Origin: Bathynomus jamesi
Lineage: Eukaryota; Arthropoda; Malacostraca; Isopoda; Cirolanidae
NCBI GenBank assembly: GCA_023014485.1
Contig: JAJOZX010007474.1
Coordinates: 154,900-218,899 of the forward strand
Direction: 5' to 3'
Length of the DNA stretch: 64,000 nt
A program made the translations under genes and the position numbers. Below, piece by piece: positions 1-10,284 of this stretch. Position 1 is the stretch's first letter. The number at the start of each line of letters is the position of its first letter. The notes beneath the pieces were generated by a model that saw only the letters and a program-made list of their open reading frames with translations, made no database searches and was not told the DNA's origin.

Positions 1-262
1 TAACAAGAAGATGTTTAACAAGAAGATTTTAACCAGAAGATTTTAACCAGAAGATTTTAACAAGAGGCCACTCTTTGGCCAAGAATAGAAATTACCCTGC
101 ATCAGGATAAAAAGAAGATTTTAAGAAGATTATTTTAAGAAGAGGCCACTCTTTGGCCAAGATAGAAATTACCCTGCATCAGGATAAAAAGAAGATTTTA
201 AGAAGATTATTTTAAGAAGAGGCCACTCTTTGGCCAAGAATAGAAATTACCCTGTCTCAGGA
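1..262. repeat. 77-78 bp tandem repeat, about three copies
   Basis: Three copies of a unit containing 'gaggccactctttggcc' begin at 64, 142 and 219, so the period is 78 then 77 bp. Between them are purine-rich 'agaagatttta' stretches that form a shorter internal repeat. No open frame of note. The array begins at or before the window edge, so its total length is unknown. Confidence 0.85.
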
Positions 263-585
263 TAAAACCAGTTGACCGGCGTGTCACGACTTCTAGTTCG
301 TAACATCCACCCTTGAACCGGTGCGTCACGACTCCAAGTTCTTCACGCCTAGTTTTCATCCAGGAACAAGTAGCCAGCAAGACGTCTTCAGGACACGTCT
401 CTAAGGATTTTGCCGTAGGAATCTTGTTAAGTAAGAGTTGTTTTTTTTAAGAAATTTATAAACACGAAAAAAAATCAGTACTATTAACAGTTAATATTTA
501 GTATGGAGCCAGAATTTAACACAAAACACAGTGAACATTTCAGACACCAGTGATACATTTTTTTTAGTGAAATAGAAATTGTAAC

Positions 586-645
586 ACAGAGTTTATTGTA
601 ACAGAGTTTATTGTAACAGAGTTTATTGTAACAGAGTTTATTTCA
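586..645. repeat. 15-bp minisatellite (cagagtttattgtaa)n
   Basis: Four back-to-back copies of a 15-base unit, the last one diverging. Between 263 and 585 I see only a loosely duplicated 'gtcacgact' segment (around 285 and 327) and AT-rich DNA with no gene. Confidence 0.85.
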
Positions 646-829
646 AGAGAGTTATTTTCACTGTTATATTCAGTATAGAATAATTTTATTTTATGTATCA
701 AACATAATAGTATCGTACCTTCGTGTACATTAGAGTGAAATGTTGTTTACGTTTTATATTTTTGTTTGCAAATTTTTTTTCAATTACTGAATTGAATTGA
801 CTTGCAAATTAAGAGAGAGAGTTTATAGA

Positions 830-1530
830 TTTAGAGAGATACTTGAAGTAATTTTGAAGTCATTTTTTGAAGTCAGTTTTTCAAGTCAGTCGGTTGCACC
901 AAGAGGGTCAACCAAAACAGAGGTTAATCGTCTCCACTTGATAAAGATCAAATGCAGTCATTTTCCATTTTTAGTTAATCTTTACTTGACAAGCGTTCAA
1001 GTTAGACAGTTTAAGTTTCAAGATACTTGACAAGCGCTCAAGTTAGACAGTTTAGTTTCATTTTCAGTTCGAATACTTGATAAGAGGTCAAGTCAGAAGG
1101 TTGCGCCAAGACGGGCAACCGCCCCAGAGATTTATAGAAATACTTGAAGCAGTTTCAAGTTAGACAGTTAAGTTTCAAGAATACTTGATAAGAGTTCAAG
1201 TTACAGTTCAGAATACTTGACAAGCGTTCAAGTCAGATAGTTTCAGAATACTTGATAAGAGGTCAAGTCAGAAGGTTGCATCCAAGAGGGACAACCAAAC
1301 CCCAGAGATTTATAAAGATACTCGAAGTAGTTTCGAGTCAGTTTTATTTGCAAATAAGTTGCAAATCAGTTTTCAGTTCAATATGTTGCATCCAAGAGGG
1401 ACAACCGCCCCAGAGATTTCAGTTTTATTTCAAGTCAGAGAGTTTTACTTGAAGTCAGAGATTTATTTCAAGTCAGAGAGATTTATTTCAAGTCAGAGAG
1501 ATTTATTCGAAGTCAAAGAGTTCAAGTCAA
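830..1530. repeat. Complex degenerate tandem repeat region
   Basis: A motif around 'ggttgcatccaagaggg' followed by 'acaacc' recurs near 892, 1100, 1274 and 1385, each time next to 'acttga...caagt' strings. From 1436 to 1530 a roughly 20-bp unit (agtcagagagatttatttca) repeats. Short open frames here (e.g. 1252-1452 and 1359-1589) are by-products of the repeat and look like no protein. The region could be part of an LTR, but no second LTR is in the window. Confidence 0.7.
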
Positions 1531-1902
1531 AGTTAGTTTTTAAGTCGAAGTTAGTTTTCAAGTCCCAAGTTTTCAATGCAGTCAAATGAATTCAACTTTT
1601 CCTTTGTAATTTAAGAAAATGTAATTTAAGAATTTAATTCAACCTTTTTTTTTGTTGTTCAAAAGAATTTAATTCAACCTTTTTTTGTGTTTGTGAGAAG
1701 AAAATTGACCTATCTGTCTTTTCTTTTCATGCCATTGTTACGTATATAGATATATAGTTATGTAATTCATTAATTGTAACGAAACCGTTTTTACAAAGGT
1801 TGTAACGATTTTGGTAATTATTATAATGTATATGAGGAACATGCCGTCCCTCCGTTTGTTCAACTTTTTTTTAGTTTTTGTTCTAAGTAGTGTGACAAGC
1901 AA

Positions 1903-1939
<37 letters not shown>

Positions 1940-2474
1940 GCTTACGAAAACTTATTGTCAATTTCAGACTTATATCCCCCGCTTAGTCACTCAATTCCCC
2001 CGAATGTAGTACTCCAAACTTTGTTTTTTTATTTTATTTTTATTTTAACACCCCAACCCCAGTTGAACCCAGTGTCGACCAAAACCGTTTTTAGAAAAGT
2101 TTTTATCGAGTTTTATAATTATTTGATTATATGATGACAGAAATAGCGTAACAATTAATCGATCATGTACCTAATTTATCCTGCTCTGTACGATCGGGAA
2201 ATTTACCCGTATGACCGCACATACCCTAAATTTCAGTCATTTAATTTTTAATAAAACTTCTACGCAATAAAACAGATGTATTTGTCTATATGCAAACAAG
2301 TTTTCAGATTAAAAAAATCAAATAATTCAAATTCTATCAACATTCAACGAAAGAGTATAATTTTTCACTTAACATGCAAAAAATTATTAAACCTTCTTAA
2401 TATTTTTTTTTATTATATAAAAATAATTTTTAATGAAAAATTTACCTGTAATTTAGAATTTTAATTTAGAATTT

Positions 2475-2512
<38 letters not shown>

Positions 2513-2682
2513 CAATAATTGATTTATGTTTTTTAATTTGTATTTTAATTTTATTTTGTTCAATTAATCGTGAGTAACTGTCCTTAAATTGTTATTGTAC
2601 CATTTGTAAGGTATCAAACGAAAATTATAGTCAAATTGACATACTACTACAGTATATGGTTATGAATTTTAGTAGTCGAATT
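1531..2682. other. AT-rich intergenic DNA without a recognisable gene
   Basis: Holds an A run at about 1908-1936 and an (ATA)n microsatellite at about 2479-2509. I see no coding similarity on either strand. Confidence 0.6.
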
Positions 2683-3100
2683 TAATCTGTCTCGAAATTA
2701 TAAAATACACACTTTGTACCCAATAAACACAAATACACATTTGACCACAGGTCTATACATCATCCACTACGTAATTCGATTTGTACCTACAACAGTCAAT
2801 AAAAATGCATGCACACTATATATATATATATATATATACACAAACCTTATGCTAAAATCATTGAATATCACAATAAAACTATTTCATTACGTAAGTGCAA
2901 CTTATGCTATTTAGTCTTAATCATTTTTGCTTACTATATATAAATTCTCGCTCATGCATTTATACAGTTAATTTAACAATCTGTCTCGAAATTATCAGCT
3001 ACACACTTTACACCTAGTACACAAAAATACACACTAGACCACAGGTCTATACATCATCCATTACGTAATTCTATTTTTACCTACACTAGTCAATAAAAAT
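2683..3100. repeat. Diverged direct repeat, about 123 bp, two copies
   Basis: Segments 2683-2806 and 2978-3100 align along their length, from 'aatctgtctcgaaatta' to 'caataaaaat', with scattered substitutions. The second starts 295 bp after the first. The DNA between them includes a short TA run (about 2819-2839). Could be paired short LTRs or an old tandem duplication; nothing internal identifies an element. Confidence 0.7.
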
Positions 3101-3142
3101 TAGCTTATAGATTGTACGATTTATATTTTTTCCTTTTACCTA

Positions 3143-3312
3143 TGTATTGTAACTAATGGTACCCTATTAGGATGTTATTCTCTCATTGTATTGTAACTAA
3201 TGGTATCCTGTTAGGATGTTATTTTCTCATTGTATTGTATTAATGGTACCCTGTTAGGATGTTATTTTCTCATTTGTATTGTATTAATGGTACCCTATTA
3301 AATTATTGTATA
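3143..3312. repeat. 44-bp tandem repeat, four copies
   Basis: Copies start at 3143, 3187, 3231 and 3275 with an exact 44-bp period; each carries 'taatggtaccctgttagga' or a one- or two-base variant. Noncoding. Confidence 0.9.
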
Positions 3313-4459
3313 AATATCATTTTTAAAAGGGGAGAGTAATGTAAAAAGTGAACAATGAACAATTCCTACACCATCATTATATGGATTCATTGTCCATTTC
3401 TACATAAGAAGCCAAAATCGCAGAAGCGAGTTTTGGGTAAAATTTCGATTTGTAATAATGACTTATACACTATGACGTCACAAAATAACTATTCTCTTTA
3501 CGTTTCCCACTCTGTGTCTCTAATTCGTTCTTGTAAATCTTCCTAACAATGATTCGTACTATACGTAAAAATTCAATAACTATGACGTCACATTTTCCCT
3601 TCATCATATATCTAGTATCCAATGTATGAAAATTTATATATCATCATAATAAAAACTGTACACCCTATAGAAGTCATTATTTATGTTATGTAGTATAAAT
3701 ATAACTATTATTCGACCATATCCCCGCCCCCATACGTCCATATTTTAGCTTGACCATTATCGTATGTAATTTTTATTAAATAATCATCTTTACTCGTGTC
3801 AATCATGAAATGCAAAACTTTCGCAGTTCGTTCGGGAACGCGAAAAAACGTTCTCGTATTATTTTTTTAATTTTAATTTTTAATTATATTGACCTCCCGA
3901 GATGAACTCGAATAAATGCTTAGTAAGTTATTATCAGAAATTCCGCTCATCACAGCAGCAGAATTTGAACGCTTCTAAGATAAAAAAGGTCTCCTTTCGC
4001 TCTGATTCGAATTTATAACATTATAGCATATTATTTCGTAAAATAAATTATCTCGTAAGTGCCATGTACTTTGTATTATATTTCTAACATCTTAATTGTC
4101 TATTAATATGAAACACTGTAAAAACAAGACAAAGTTATAGTAACTGTTTAATTGTAATTAACTGTAATACTTTAAATTAACAATAACTTTTAATGTACTT
4201 CAGTGAAACTGTAATTAAATGCAATGATTTAATTTATCATGTAAGAATGTACTTTAATGGAATTGTAATTAAAACAATAATAAGTGAATATGAATTAATT
4301 AGTAATTGTAATCGTAATTGTAATGAACCAAAATTAATACGTACTCAGTCATGTACTAAATTTGTACTATTACGAAATGATATCGCCTCCATAAATGTAG
4401 AATCAGCGATACTACTGTTCTTTTTTATTTTTTAATTTTTTATTCTTTTTAGTTGAAAT
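3313..4459. other. AT-rich DNA, no gene seen
   Basis: No protein similarity on either strand. The longest plus-strand frame (4193-4435) has the composition of random AT-rich DNA. Confidence 0.5.
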
Positions 4460-4905
4460 CATGTGTTTAAAAAGGGGGGAAATTTAACCTTCAACTGTCC
4501 TCCCCCAAAACATTTAAGCTATATTATGCATGTACTTGTAAAATTAGGATCACTTCTGATCAGCACTTCTGCATTAGACTTCTGCATTAGACTTCTGATT
4601 AGCACTTCATCATTGTACTTCAGATTAGCACCTCATTAGGAGGGGGCAGAGGCCCCTTGCCTCCTTAATATATTTTTAGATTCCGGCCTGAGCCATGGTC
4701 GAAAGAGGTCGAACCTCTACCCCTGTAAATTCAGAGTACCTGTATATTTTTAAGAAGTAAACCAAAGTAAGAGAAAGTTTTTATTTCCCCCCCTCGAGTT
4801 GGGCTATCTTCTATTATTGGAAGAAAAGAATTAACAGAGTGTCGACCCCATAAAGCGAGAGAAAAGAATTAGAAAGAATTATAGAAAATTATAAAGAAGA
4901 AACAT
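4460..4905. other. Possible LTR-like remnant next to the Tc1 element
   Basis: Contains 4545-4640 with repeated 'gcacttctg'/'agacttctg' strings, then a G/C-rich block, a short 'taatatattt' promoter-like stretch and a purine-rich region. This composition resembles an LTR, but I found no partner copy, so it is only a suggestion. It ends close to where Tc1-type sequence begins, near 4905. Confidence 0.25.
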
Positions 4906-5013
4906 CCGTTGCTTGCCTCCAAACCTATTTAAATGCGTAACAGAGAGTGTATACGTCATGTTATAACCCTCACGTTGTTTTCACAGATTTGAGTGAATTA
5001 TGAATTAGCAGTT

Positions 5014-6045
5014 ATGAAAGACCTGTCAGACTTCCAAAGAGGGCAAATTGTCGGAGCGCGGATGGCTGGTGCATCGGTGACGAAAACCGCTCAGATGTTC
5101 AATGTATCCAGAGTAACTGTCTCTATGGTCATGTCTGCATACCAAAACCATGGAAAGACAAGCACCGACAAATGCAATAGTGGACGCAAGAAGAAGCTGT
5201 GTGATCGAGACCGCCGGGTGCTAAAGCGCATTGTGACAAAGAACCATAAGACCACAGCTCCAAAAGTGACTGCAGAGCTTAACCAGCATCTTGCAAGCCC
5301 GGTATCGACCAGAACTGTACGTCGCGAGCTCCATGGAGCTGGATACCATGGGAGGGCTGCAATTGCCAAACCCTTCCTTTCGCACATCAACATTGAGCGG
5401 CGCAGAAAATGGTGTAATGACCATAAGAATTGGTCAATGGACCGGTGGAAGAATGTAGTCTACTCCGACGAATCCTCCTTTACGCTATTTCCATGTTCCG
5501 GTCGAGTTTACGTCTGGAGACAGCCTAAAGATGCTAATGACTCCGACTGCCTGACCCCAACCGTTAAGCATGGAGGCGGATCTGTGATGGTTTGGGCAGC
5601 AATATCGTGGAATACTCTTGGCCCAGCTGTAGTACTGCATGGTAGGATTAACGCCCAGGTCTATCTGTCAATATTGGCTGACCAGGTCCATCCCATGGTC
5701 CAAACGCTGTTTCCCAATGGCGGCGCCGTCTTCCAGGATGATAATGCACCAATCCACACCGCTGGGGTCGTTAAAAACTGGTTTGAAGAGCATGTTAGTG
5801 AAGTAGAACGCTTGGATTGGCCTCCACAATCCCCGGATCTTAATATTATCGAGCATCTGTGGTGTCAGTTGGAGCAGCAGGTCAGAAGCCGATTCCCACC
5901 GCCGGCGTCTTTGGCGGAACTGGAGCAGGGTTTGCTCGAAGAATGGCTCAGGATTCCTCTAGCCACTGTCCAAAAGCTGTATGAATCAATTCCCCGACGC
6001 ATTGCAGCTGTTATTGCCGCTAAAGGAGGACCAACTCCATATTAA
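5014..6045 (+). CDS. Tc1/mariner transposase, DD36E type, open frame intact
   Basis: Cut-and-paste transposase that would bind the element's terminal repeats and insert at TA dinucleotides. The frame is open from 4993, but the first ATG is at 5014, giving 343 residues, a normal length for the superfamily. An N-terminal helix-turn-helix pair covers about residues 1-110. The catalytic triad reads D152 (in YSDESSF), D243 (in FQDDNAPIH) and E280 (in NIIEHLW). Thirty-six residues separate D243 and E280, so this is DD36E rather than the common DD34E; DD36E is the spacing described for the Incomer group. No stop or frameshift is visible, unusual in this window, so the insertion is probably recent. 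Whether it is mobile is doubtful because the 5' terminus is missing. Confidence 0.93.
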   Translation: MKDLSDFQRGQIVGARMAGASVTKTAQMFNVSRVTVSMVMSAYQNHGKTSTDKCNSGRKKKLCDRDRRVLKRIVTKNHKTTAPKVTAELNQHLASPVSTRTVRRELHGAGYHGRAAIAKPFLSHINIERRRKWCNDHKNWSMDRWKNVVYSDESSFTLFPCSGRVYVWRQPKDANDSDCLTPTVKHGGGSVMVWAAISWNTLGPAVVLHGRINAQVYLSILADQVHPMVQTLFPNGGAVFQDDNAPIHTAGVVKNWFEEHVSEVERLDWPPQSPDLNIIEHLWCQLEQQVRSRFPPPASLAELEQGLLEEWLRIPLATVQKLYESIPRRIAAVIAAKGGPTPY

Positions 6046-6060
6046 GAATAAAAACCGCCA

Positions 6061-6097
6061 TTTATCAAGGTGTTCATATTATTTTGTCCAACCCCTG
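6061..6097 (+). repeat. 3' terminal inverted repeat of the Tc1 element
   Basis: Sixteen bases after the transposase stop, the sequence runs 'tttatcaaggtgttcatat' and on to 'cccctg', followed by a TA at 6098-6099. This is the expected 3' end and TA target site. The inverse ('caggggttgg...') is absent between 4460 and 5014, so the 5' end appears truncated. Confidence 0.75.
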
Positions 6098-6099
6098 TA

Positions 6100-6782
6100 T
6101 TCCTCGTTCATATTTCTTATACTATTATTATTTTTATATTTTGATCATTCTATCGTATGTATAGGAGTGTATATTTATCTTCTATATATTTCAAATAATT
6201 AATAAACAGAATGATGTAATGGTGTTTTATTTATTTCAGTTTAAATGTATTTCTTTTGTGTTTCGTTTTAGTAATTAATTCTCTTTAAGGAAAAAGTTAA
6301 TTTGCTTTTAAAAACGGTAACTCGTGTAAATTAAAATAAATGGTGGTATCTAGCAACTCACCCTAATAATGTATACCTGAACAATTAAAATAAAAAGTAG
6401 TATCTGGTAACTCAACCTTCCTTTATATAAGACCTGCTTGGCTTCGAGACCTTCATAATGATGCGAACTTCGGCGGAATAAAGAACTCTCTCCTTCCTTC
6501 TTAGGTTAAGACTTAGGTTAGGTTTCCCTTTGGGGGAGTGAGGACATCCCACCTTCTCCCCCAAAGACCTCCTCCGTCTCTCCTTTCTCTTCCTCTCTTA
6601 GCTCTCTTAGGTTAAGGCTACCCCTTTGGGGGGAGGTCATCCTCCCTTCTCTCCCCGAAGCTCCCTCCCCTCCCTCCTTCATTGCATACCCCCTCCCCTT
6701 CACTGCATACCCCTCCCCCTTCATTGCATACCCCTCCCCTTTGCAACATTGATCATTATCTCTGCAACATTCTTGCACTCTC
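6100..6782. other. Noncoding DNA with C-rich low-complexity tract
   Basis: 6100-6500 is AT-rich with no gene. From about 6530 to 6745 the plus strand is pyrimidine-rich, with repeats of 'cattgcatacccctcccct'. The minus-strand open frame at 6518-6778 (Gly/Glu-rich) follows from this repeat and is not a believable gene. Confidence 0.6.
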
Positions 6783-7193
6783 CCATTTTGCGCCCATGCT
6801 ACTAGCGTGAAGTTCCTTCAGTAAATTCGACCTGCCTTCATTCGGAATTATCACTCTGTGGACCCATAATAGACAGCCATTTTGGATTGAGAGTCCAGAC
6901 GGACGTTGATAAAAAGGCTGGAATTCACTCTCAACCTTAGTAAGCCAACCAACTGAGCAGTAATGGATGACCCCAGACAGAATAGGGTCTGACTTTATCC
7001 ACTGCTTTATTTGTACCGCAGTTACTGGAATGGATTCCAAAAACTCCACCAAGTAAACCCATTCTGTAGGTATAGGTACACATTCATTTGGATTTTCTAA
7101 AGGCAACCTACTTAGAGCATCAGCCGTACCTAGAAGTTTTCCTGACCGATGTACTAAGTCAAATTTATAGGCTTGTAGAATCAGTGCCTGAGG
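6783..7193 (-). pseudogene. Ty3/gypsy pol fragment (RNase H end to integrase zinc finger), older copy
   Basis: On the minus strand this reads from the end of RNase H ('LQAYKFDLVHRSGKLLGTAD') through the linker to the start of the integrase zinc-binding region ('RVIIPNEGRSNLLKELH'). It is closely similar to the plus-strand element at 14640-15010. With 16703-16876 (same strand, upstream RNase H) it forms one older gypsy copy into which the 7194-16702 element inserted. Confidence 0.88.
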
Positions 7194-7203
7194 TGACGTG
7201 TGC

Positions 7204-7208
<5 letters not shown>

Positions 7209-7276
<68 letters not shown>
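7209..7276. repeat. (TA)n microsatellite in the 5' LTR
   Basis: About 34 TA repeats. The same site in the 3' LTR (about 16053-16080) has far fewer and is interrupted, so the run expanded or contracted after insertion. Confidence 0.95.
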
Positions 7277-7280
<4 letters not shown>

Positions 7281-7520
7281 AAAAGTCACTAAAGGGAAGT
7301 CACTAAAAGAAAGCTGAATGGCAACACAAAAGGATAAACAGCGGAACGCGGTCTGTTCGTTTGTTTGGGCTGGACTAACAGCATGGTTATTCATATTTGA
7401 CTAAATCGTTGGTGCTAAGTTTAATTTGGTGATGTTGCTAAAGTGTTATAATGTAAGCAGAAAGTTGTCTAACAGTATATAAGTGTAGGAGTAATATGTA
7501 TAGCTTTTAAATTAGTAAAG

Positions 7521-7559
7521 ACTAGCAAAAGGTCGGCGCTACGCGCCGATTTTGCTAGA
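7521..7559. repeat. Short near-perfect palindrome
   Basis: 'ctagcaaaaggtcggcgc' faces 'gcgccgattttgctag' across two or three bases, with one bulge. It marks the left end of the DNA inserted in the LTR and could fold into a hairpin. Confidence 0.8.
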
Positions 7560-7606
7560 TCTGCGGTGCTTCGGCTGAATTGTGGGCCTACGGCGTATTT
7601 TATTTT

Positions 7607-8135
7607 GAGCATCAGTAGCCCTTTATCTGGATATCATTCCTATTCCTCTCACTTTGGGCCTCAGTAATTGGGGTGCCTGCGGCCTTCCAGTTACTGGCAA
7701 ACCAATTATTCATTCAATAAAACTACAGAAAAGAACGCAGCCATGAAAATCTAAAGCTTCACAAATCTTAATACAATGAGCTCGGATTTGAAGCCTAAGA
7801 TTTTCATGACTGCGTTCATTTCTATAGTTTTATTGACCAAATAACTGAACCGACAGTAATTGGGGGCCCTTGAACATCAGTAGCCCTTTATCTGGATATC
7901 ATTCCTATTCCTCTCACCTTGGGCCTCAGTAATTGGGGTGCCTGCGGCCTTCCAGTTACTGGCAAACTAATTATTCATTCAGTAAAACTACAGAAAAGAA
8001 CGCAGCCATGAAAATCTAAAGCTTCACAAATCTTAATACAATGAGCTCGGATTTGAAGCCTAAGATTTTCATGACTGCGTTCATTTCTATAGTTTTATTG
8101 ACCAAATAACTGAACCGACAGTAATTGGGGGCCCT
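7607..8135. repeat. 265-bp palindromic module in tandem duplicate
   Basis: 7607-7871 and 7872-8135 are near-identical head-to-tail copies. Each folds back on itself: the segment near 7717 ('aataaaactacagaaaagaa', then 'cgcagccatgaaaatct') is the inverse of that near 7798-7840 ('agattttcatgactgcgtt' onward), and the outer ends ('cagtaattgggg' and a G/C-rich block) are also complementary. No coding capacity. I do not recognise the family. Confidence 0.85.
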
Positions 8136-8146
8136 GCGGCCGGCCA

Positions 8147-8262
8147 AATCATAGTTTTCATTGTTTCGAGTGCATCAATAATATTGTTATAATGTTCCAT
8201 TAGTTGTGATAAGCATGATCTTCCTGACCGGAATCGATGTTGGTTATCATTTTTTTTTCTGA
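8147..8262 (-). pseudogene. LINE-A reverse transcriptase fragment
   Basis: The minus strand encodes 'HRFRSGRSCLSQLMEHYNNI', matching the same stretch of the LINE at 27163-28582 (minus) and 45690-45780 (plus). Both ends are truncated. Confidence 0.8.
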
Positions 8263-8640
8263 GTTTCCCCATTAACCCCACCCCCTCCCCCATTACCCCA
8301 TCCCTCTCCCCCAATACCCCCTCCCCACCCCTCTCCCCCATTTACCCCACCAATTTCTTTTTCTGAGTTTCCCCATTAACCCCACCCTCTCCCCCATTAC
8401 CCCACCCCTCTCCCCCAATACCCCTCCCCCACCCCTCTCCCCCAATACCCCCTCCCCCACCCCTCTCCCCTATTTACCACCACCCTTCCCCATTACCCCC
8501 AAGGGGGAAGGGGGCTGGCACCTTGCAAAGGATTTACTTTAATTTTTTTTTGGTTACATATATATATCGCATCTATTTTTCTGAGTTTCCCCATTGATCC
8601 CACCCCCTCCCCCATTACCCCACCCCTCCCCCATTTTGTG
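8262..8640. repeat. C-rich minisatellite
   Basis: Repeated 'ccccattaccccacccctc' and 'cccaataccccctccc' units, with 'ctgagtttccccatt' recurring at about 8264, 8363 and 8581. Noncoding. Confidence 0.85.
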
Positions 8641-9182
8641 CCAAAATTATGATTAAAAATGAAGAAATGGGAAGAACTGTACCCCTAAAAGGGGGGGACA
8701 GGATTTATGTTAGGGAATTTGTTTTTAGCATGGGCACTGCACAATAAAAAGACGCATCGAATGGTGAAAACCGCATTGTTCTACACCAATTGTAGCGACC
8801 TGTAGGTGTGCGCAAAAAAACTGTTACATATATATATATAAGGCTTCATTTCTGAAATAGTATATTAGATAGAGAGTTAGGTAGGCGCTTTGTGGGACTC
8901 TAGAAATCTATGCTAGGCCCTAGGAAGATCTAAATCAAAGCACCGGTAAGTGCCTTTGTTGTTTTTTAGAAACCTAGTAACTTGGCGGGGTCACTAACCC
9001 CAAGTTATAACAGTACCCATCGTTGAATTTGGTTGTTTGGAAAACTGGATGTAGCCTAGCCTAGGTGGGTCGTTCGATTTGGTTTGCTTGTGTGGGTAAG
9101 CTACCGTACTATAGCATAGGTCCCGCTGGCCTAACTCTAATACAATTTACTCTTCAACCCTAACTGGGGAGTAACTACCGTA

Positions 9183-10207
9183 TATTACGGCAGATTAGAC
9201 GACCTTTGTATAAGACGAGGCACAAGTTTCAGTCTAAATTTCATGATTTTAGCTCATACCTGTGGGATAAGACGACTCCCCACACCATCAAACCACCAGC
9301 AGACTATTGTAAGTAGTGTCAGTTTGTGGTAAGTTAAAGGTCGATGACCGTATTGTTTGTGACGTAGTCAACCTTCAGTTAGCTAGTGGATATATTTCTT
9401 CAGTATATTCCTGGCTTCTCCTTCACCCAGACACAAAAGTTTTAATCATGGAGCCACCCGCAAAACGAAGAAAATACGAAGCAAGTTTTAAGTTAAAAGT
9501 GATTGCATTTGCAAAGGAATCGAACAACTGTGATGCTGGAAGGAAATTTGACGTAACTGAGAAGATGGTAAGAGATTGGATAAAGAATGAAGCGATTTTA
9601 GAAAAAATGCCAAAGTCAAAATGTTCGATGAGAAGAGGAATCACTCGCTGGCCAGACTTGGAGAATCACGTCGCAGAATGGGTAAACGAACAGAGGAAGG
9701 ATGGCTACATCGTCACAAGAAATGGGATACGATTACATGCACTGAAGTGGGCAAGGTCAAACCCTGAAGAAAGCAGAGATTTTAAGGCAACAGTTGGATG
9801 GTGCAACCGGTTCATGAGAAGGAAAAGTCTGGTATTACGTCAGAAAACAAAACTCGTACAGAAAATTCCTGCTGACCTTGTGGGACACCGACGACGAAGC
9901 CGAAGCTAGTGCATCAGATTCGGACTGGGACCCTTACGACGCCTCGGTAAACAACCTCACTCAAGATGTTTATGACGAATTCTTTGTTTCAGACGATGAA
10001 GATGGTGATTTGAGGAATTTTAAATGAATGTGATGTGTTTTTTAATTCTACAGTGCTTTTAATGTTTTAATATATGGATTTTAGTGAGAAATAAACATTG
10101 TAAACACCATTTTTTTAAGGTAACTTTTTGTATCCTGGCGTATAAGACGACCCCTGGTTTTAGGATACTTTTTTAATGCTTCAAGTGTCGTCTTATACGC
10201 CGTAATA
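9183..10207 (+). mobile_element. pogo/Tigger-like element, internally deleted
   Basis: The ends are inverted: 'tattacggc' at 9183 and 'gccgtaata' ending at 10207, each followed inward by versions of 'gtataagacgac'. Flanking bases are TA-rich, consistent with the TA target of pogo elements, although the local repeat makes the exact TSD ambiguous. It lies between the gypsy 5' LTR and gag, so it landed in the retrotransposon leader. It carries only the DNA-binding part and the extreme C-terminus of the transposase. Confidence 0.8.
9448..9909 (+). pseudogene. pogo-type transposase N-terminus (DNA-binding domain only)
   Basis: I start at the ATG at 9448 ('MEPPAKRRKYEASFKLKVIA'), typical of the family; the frame upstream is open but unlikely to be translated. 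A CENP-B-type N-terminal helix-turn-helix (about residues 1-60) precedes a second Tc5-type DNA-binding helix-turn-helix (about 70-140). The frame ends at 9909 after a join near residue 145. In another frame, 9885-10027 encodes the acidic family C-terminus ('DSDWDPYD' to 'DDEDGDLRNFK'). The entire DDE catalytic domain is gone, so this copy can at most bind DNA. Confidence 0.85.
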
Positions 10208-10284
10208 CTAATATACGATAGATCAAATTTAAACCCTATTTAACCTACTTCACGTTATTTGGCCTAAATCGGTTTTGTTCTAGC

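Larger units (their letters stand above)
7194..9027 (+). mobile_element. 5' LTR of a Ty3/gypsy retrotransposon, with an internal insertion
   Basis: 7194-7520 and 8868-9027 are together collinear with 16047-16705 downstream, identifying the long terminal repeats. Shared landmarks are a start at 'tgacgtg', a TA run, 'gaacgcggtctgttcg', and an end around 'cccatcgttgaat'. Bases 7521-8867 have no counterpart in the 3' LTR and are a later insertion. The LTR would provide promoter and polyadenylation signals; none is mapped here. Confidence 0.88.

Noticed and set aside
4993..5013. GTG start for the Tc1 transposase
   Set aside because: Eukaryotic initiation favours the ATG at 5014, which also gives the usual protein length.
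6518..6778. Gly/Glu-rich minus-strand open frame of 86 codons
   Set aside because: Arises from a pyrimidine-rich tandem repeat; no domain and no start context.
7521..8135. CRISPR-like array
   Set aside because: Only two 265-bp units without spacers, in eukaryotic repeat DNA.
9316..9447. N-terminal extension of the pogo protein
   Set aside because: The upstream Met gives 44 residues unlike the family; the ATG at 9448 matches the conserved start.
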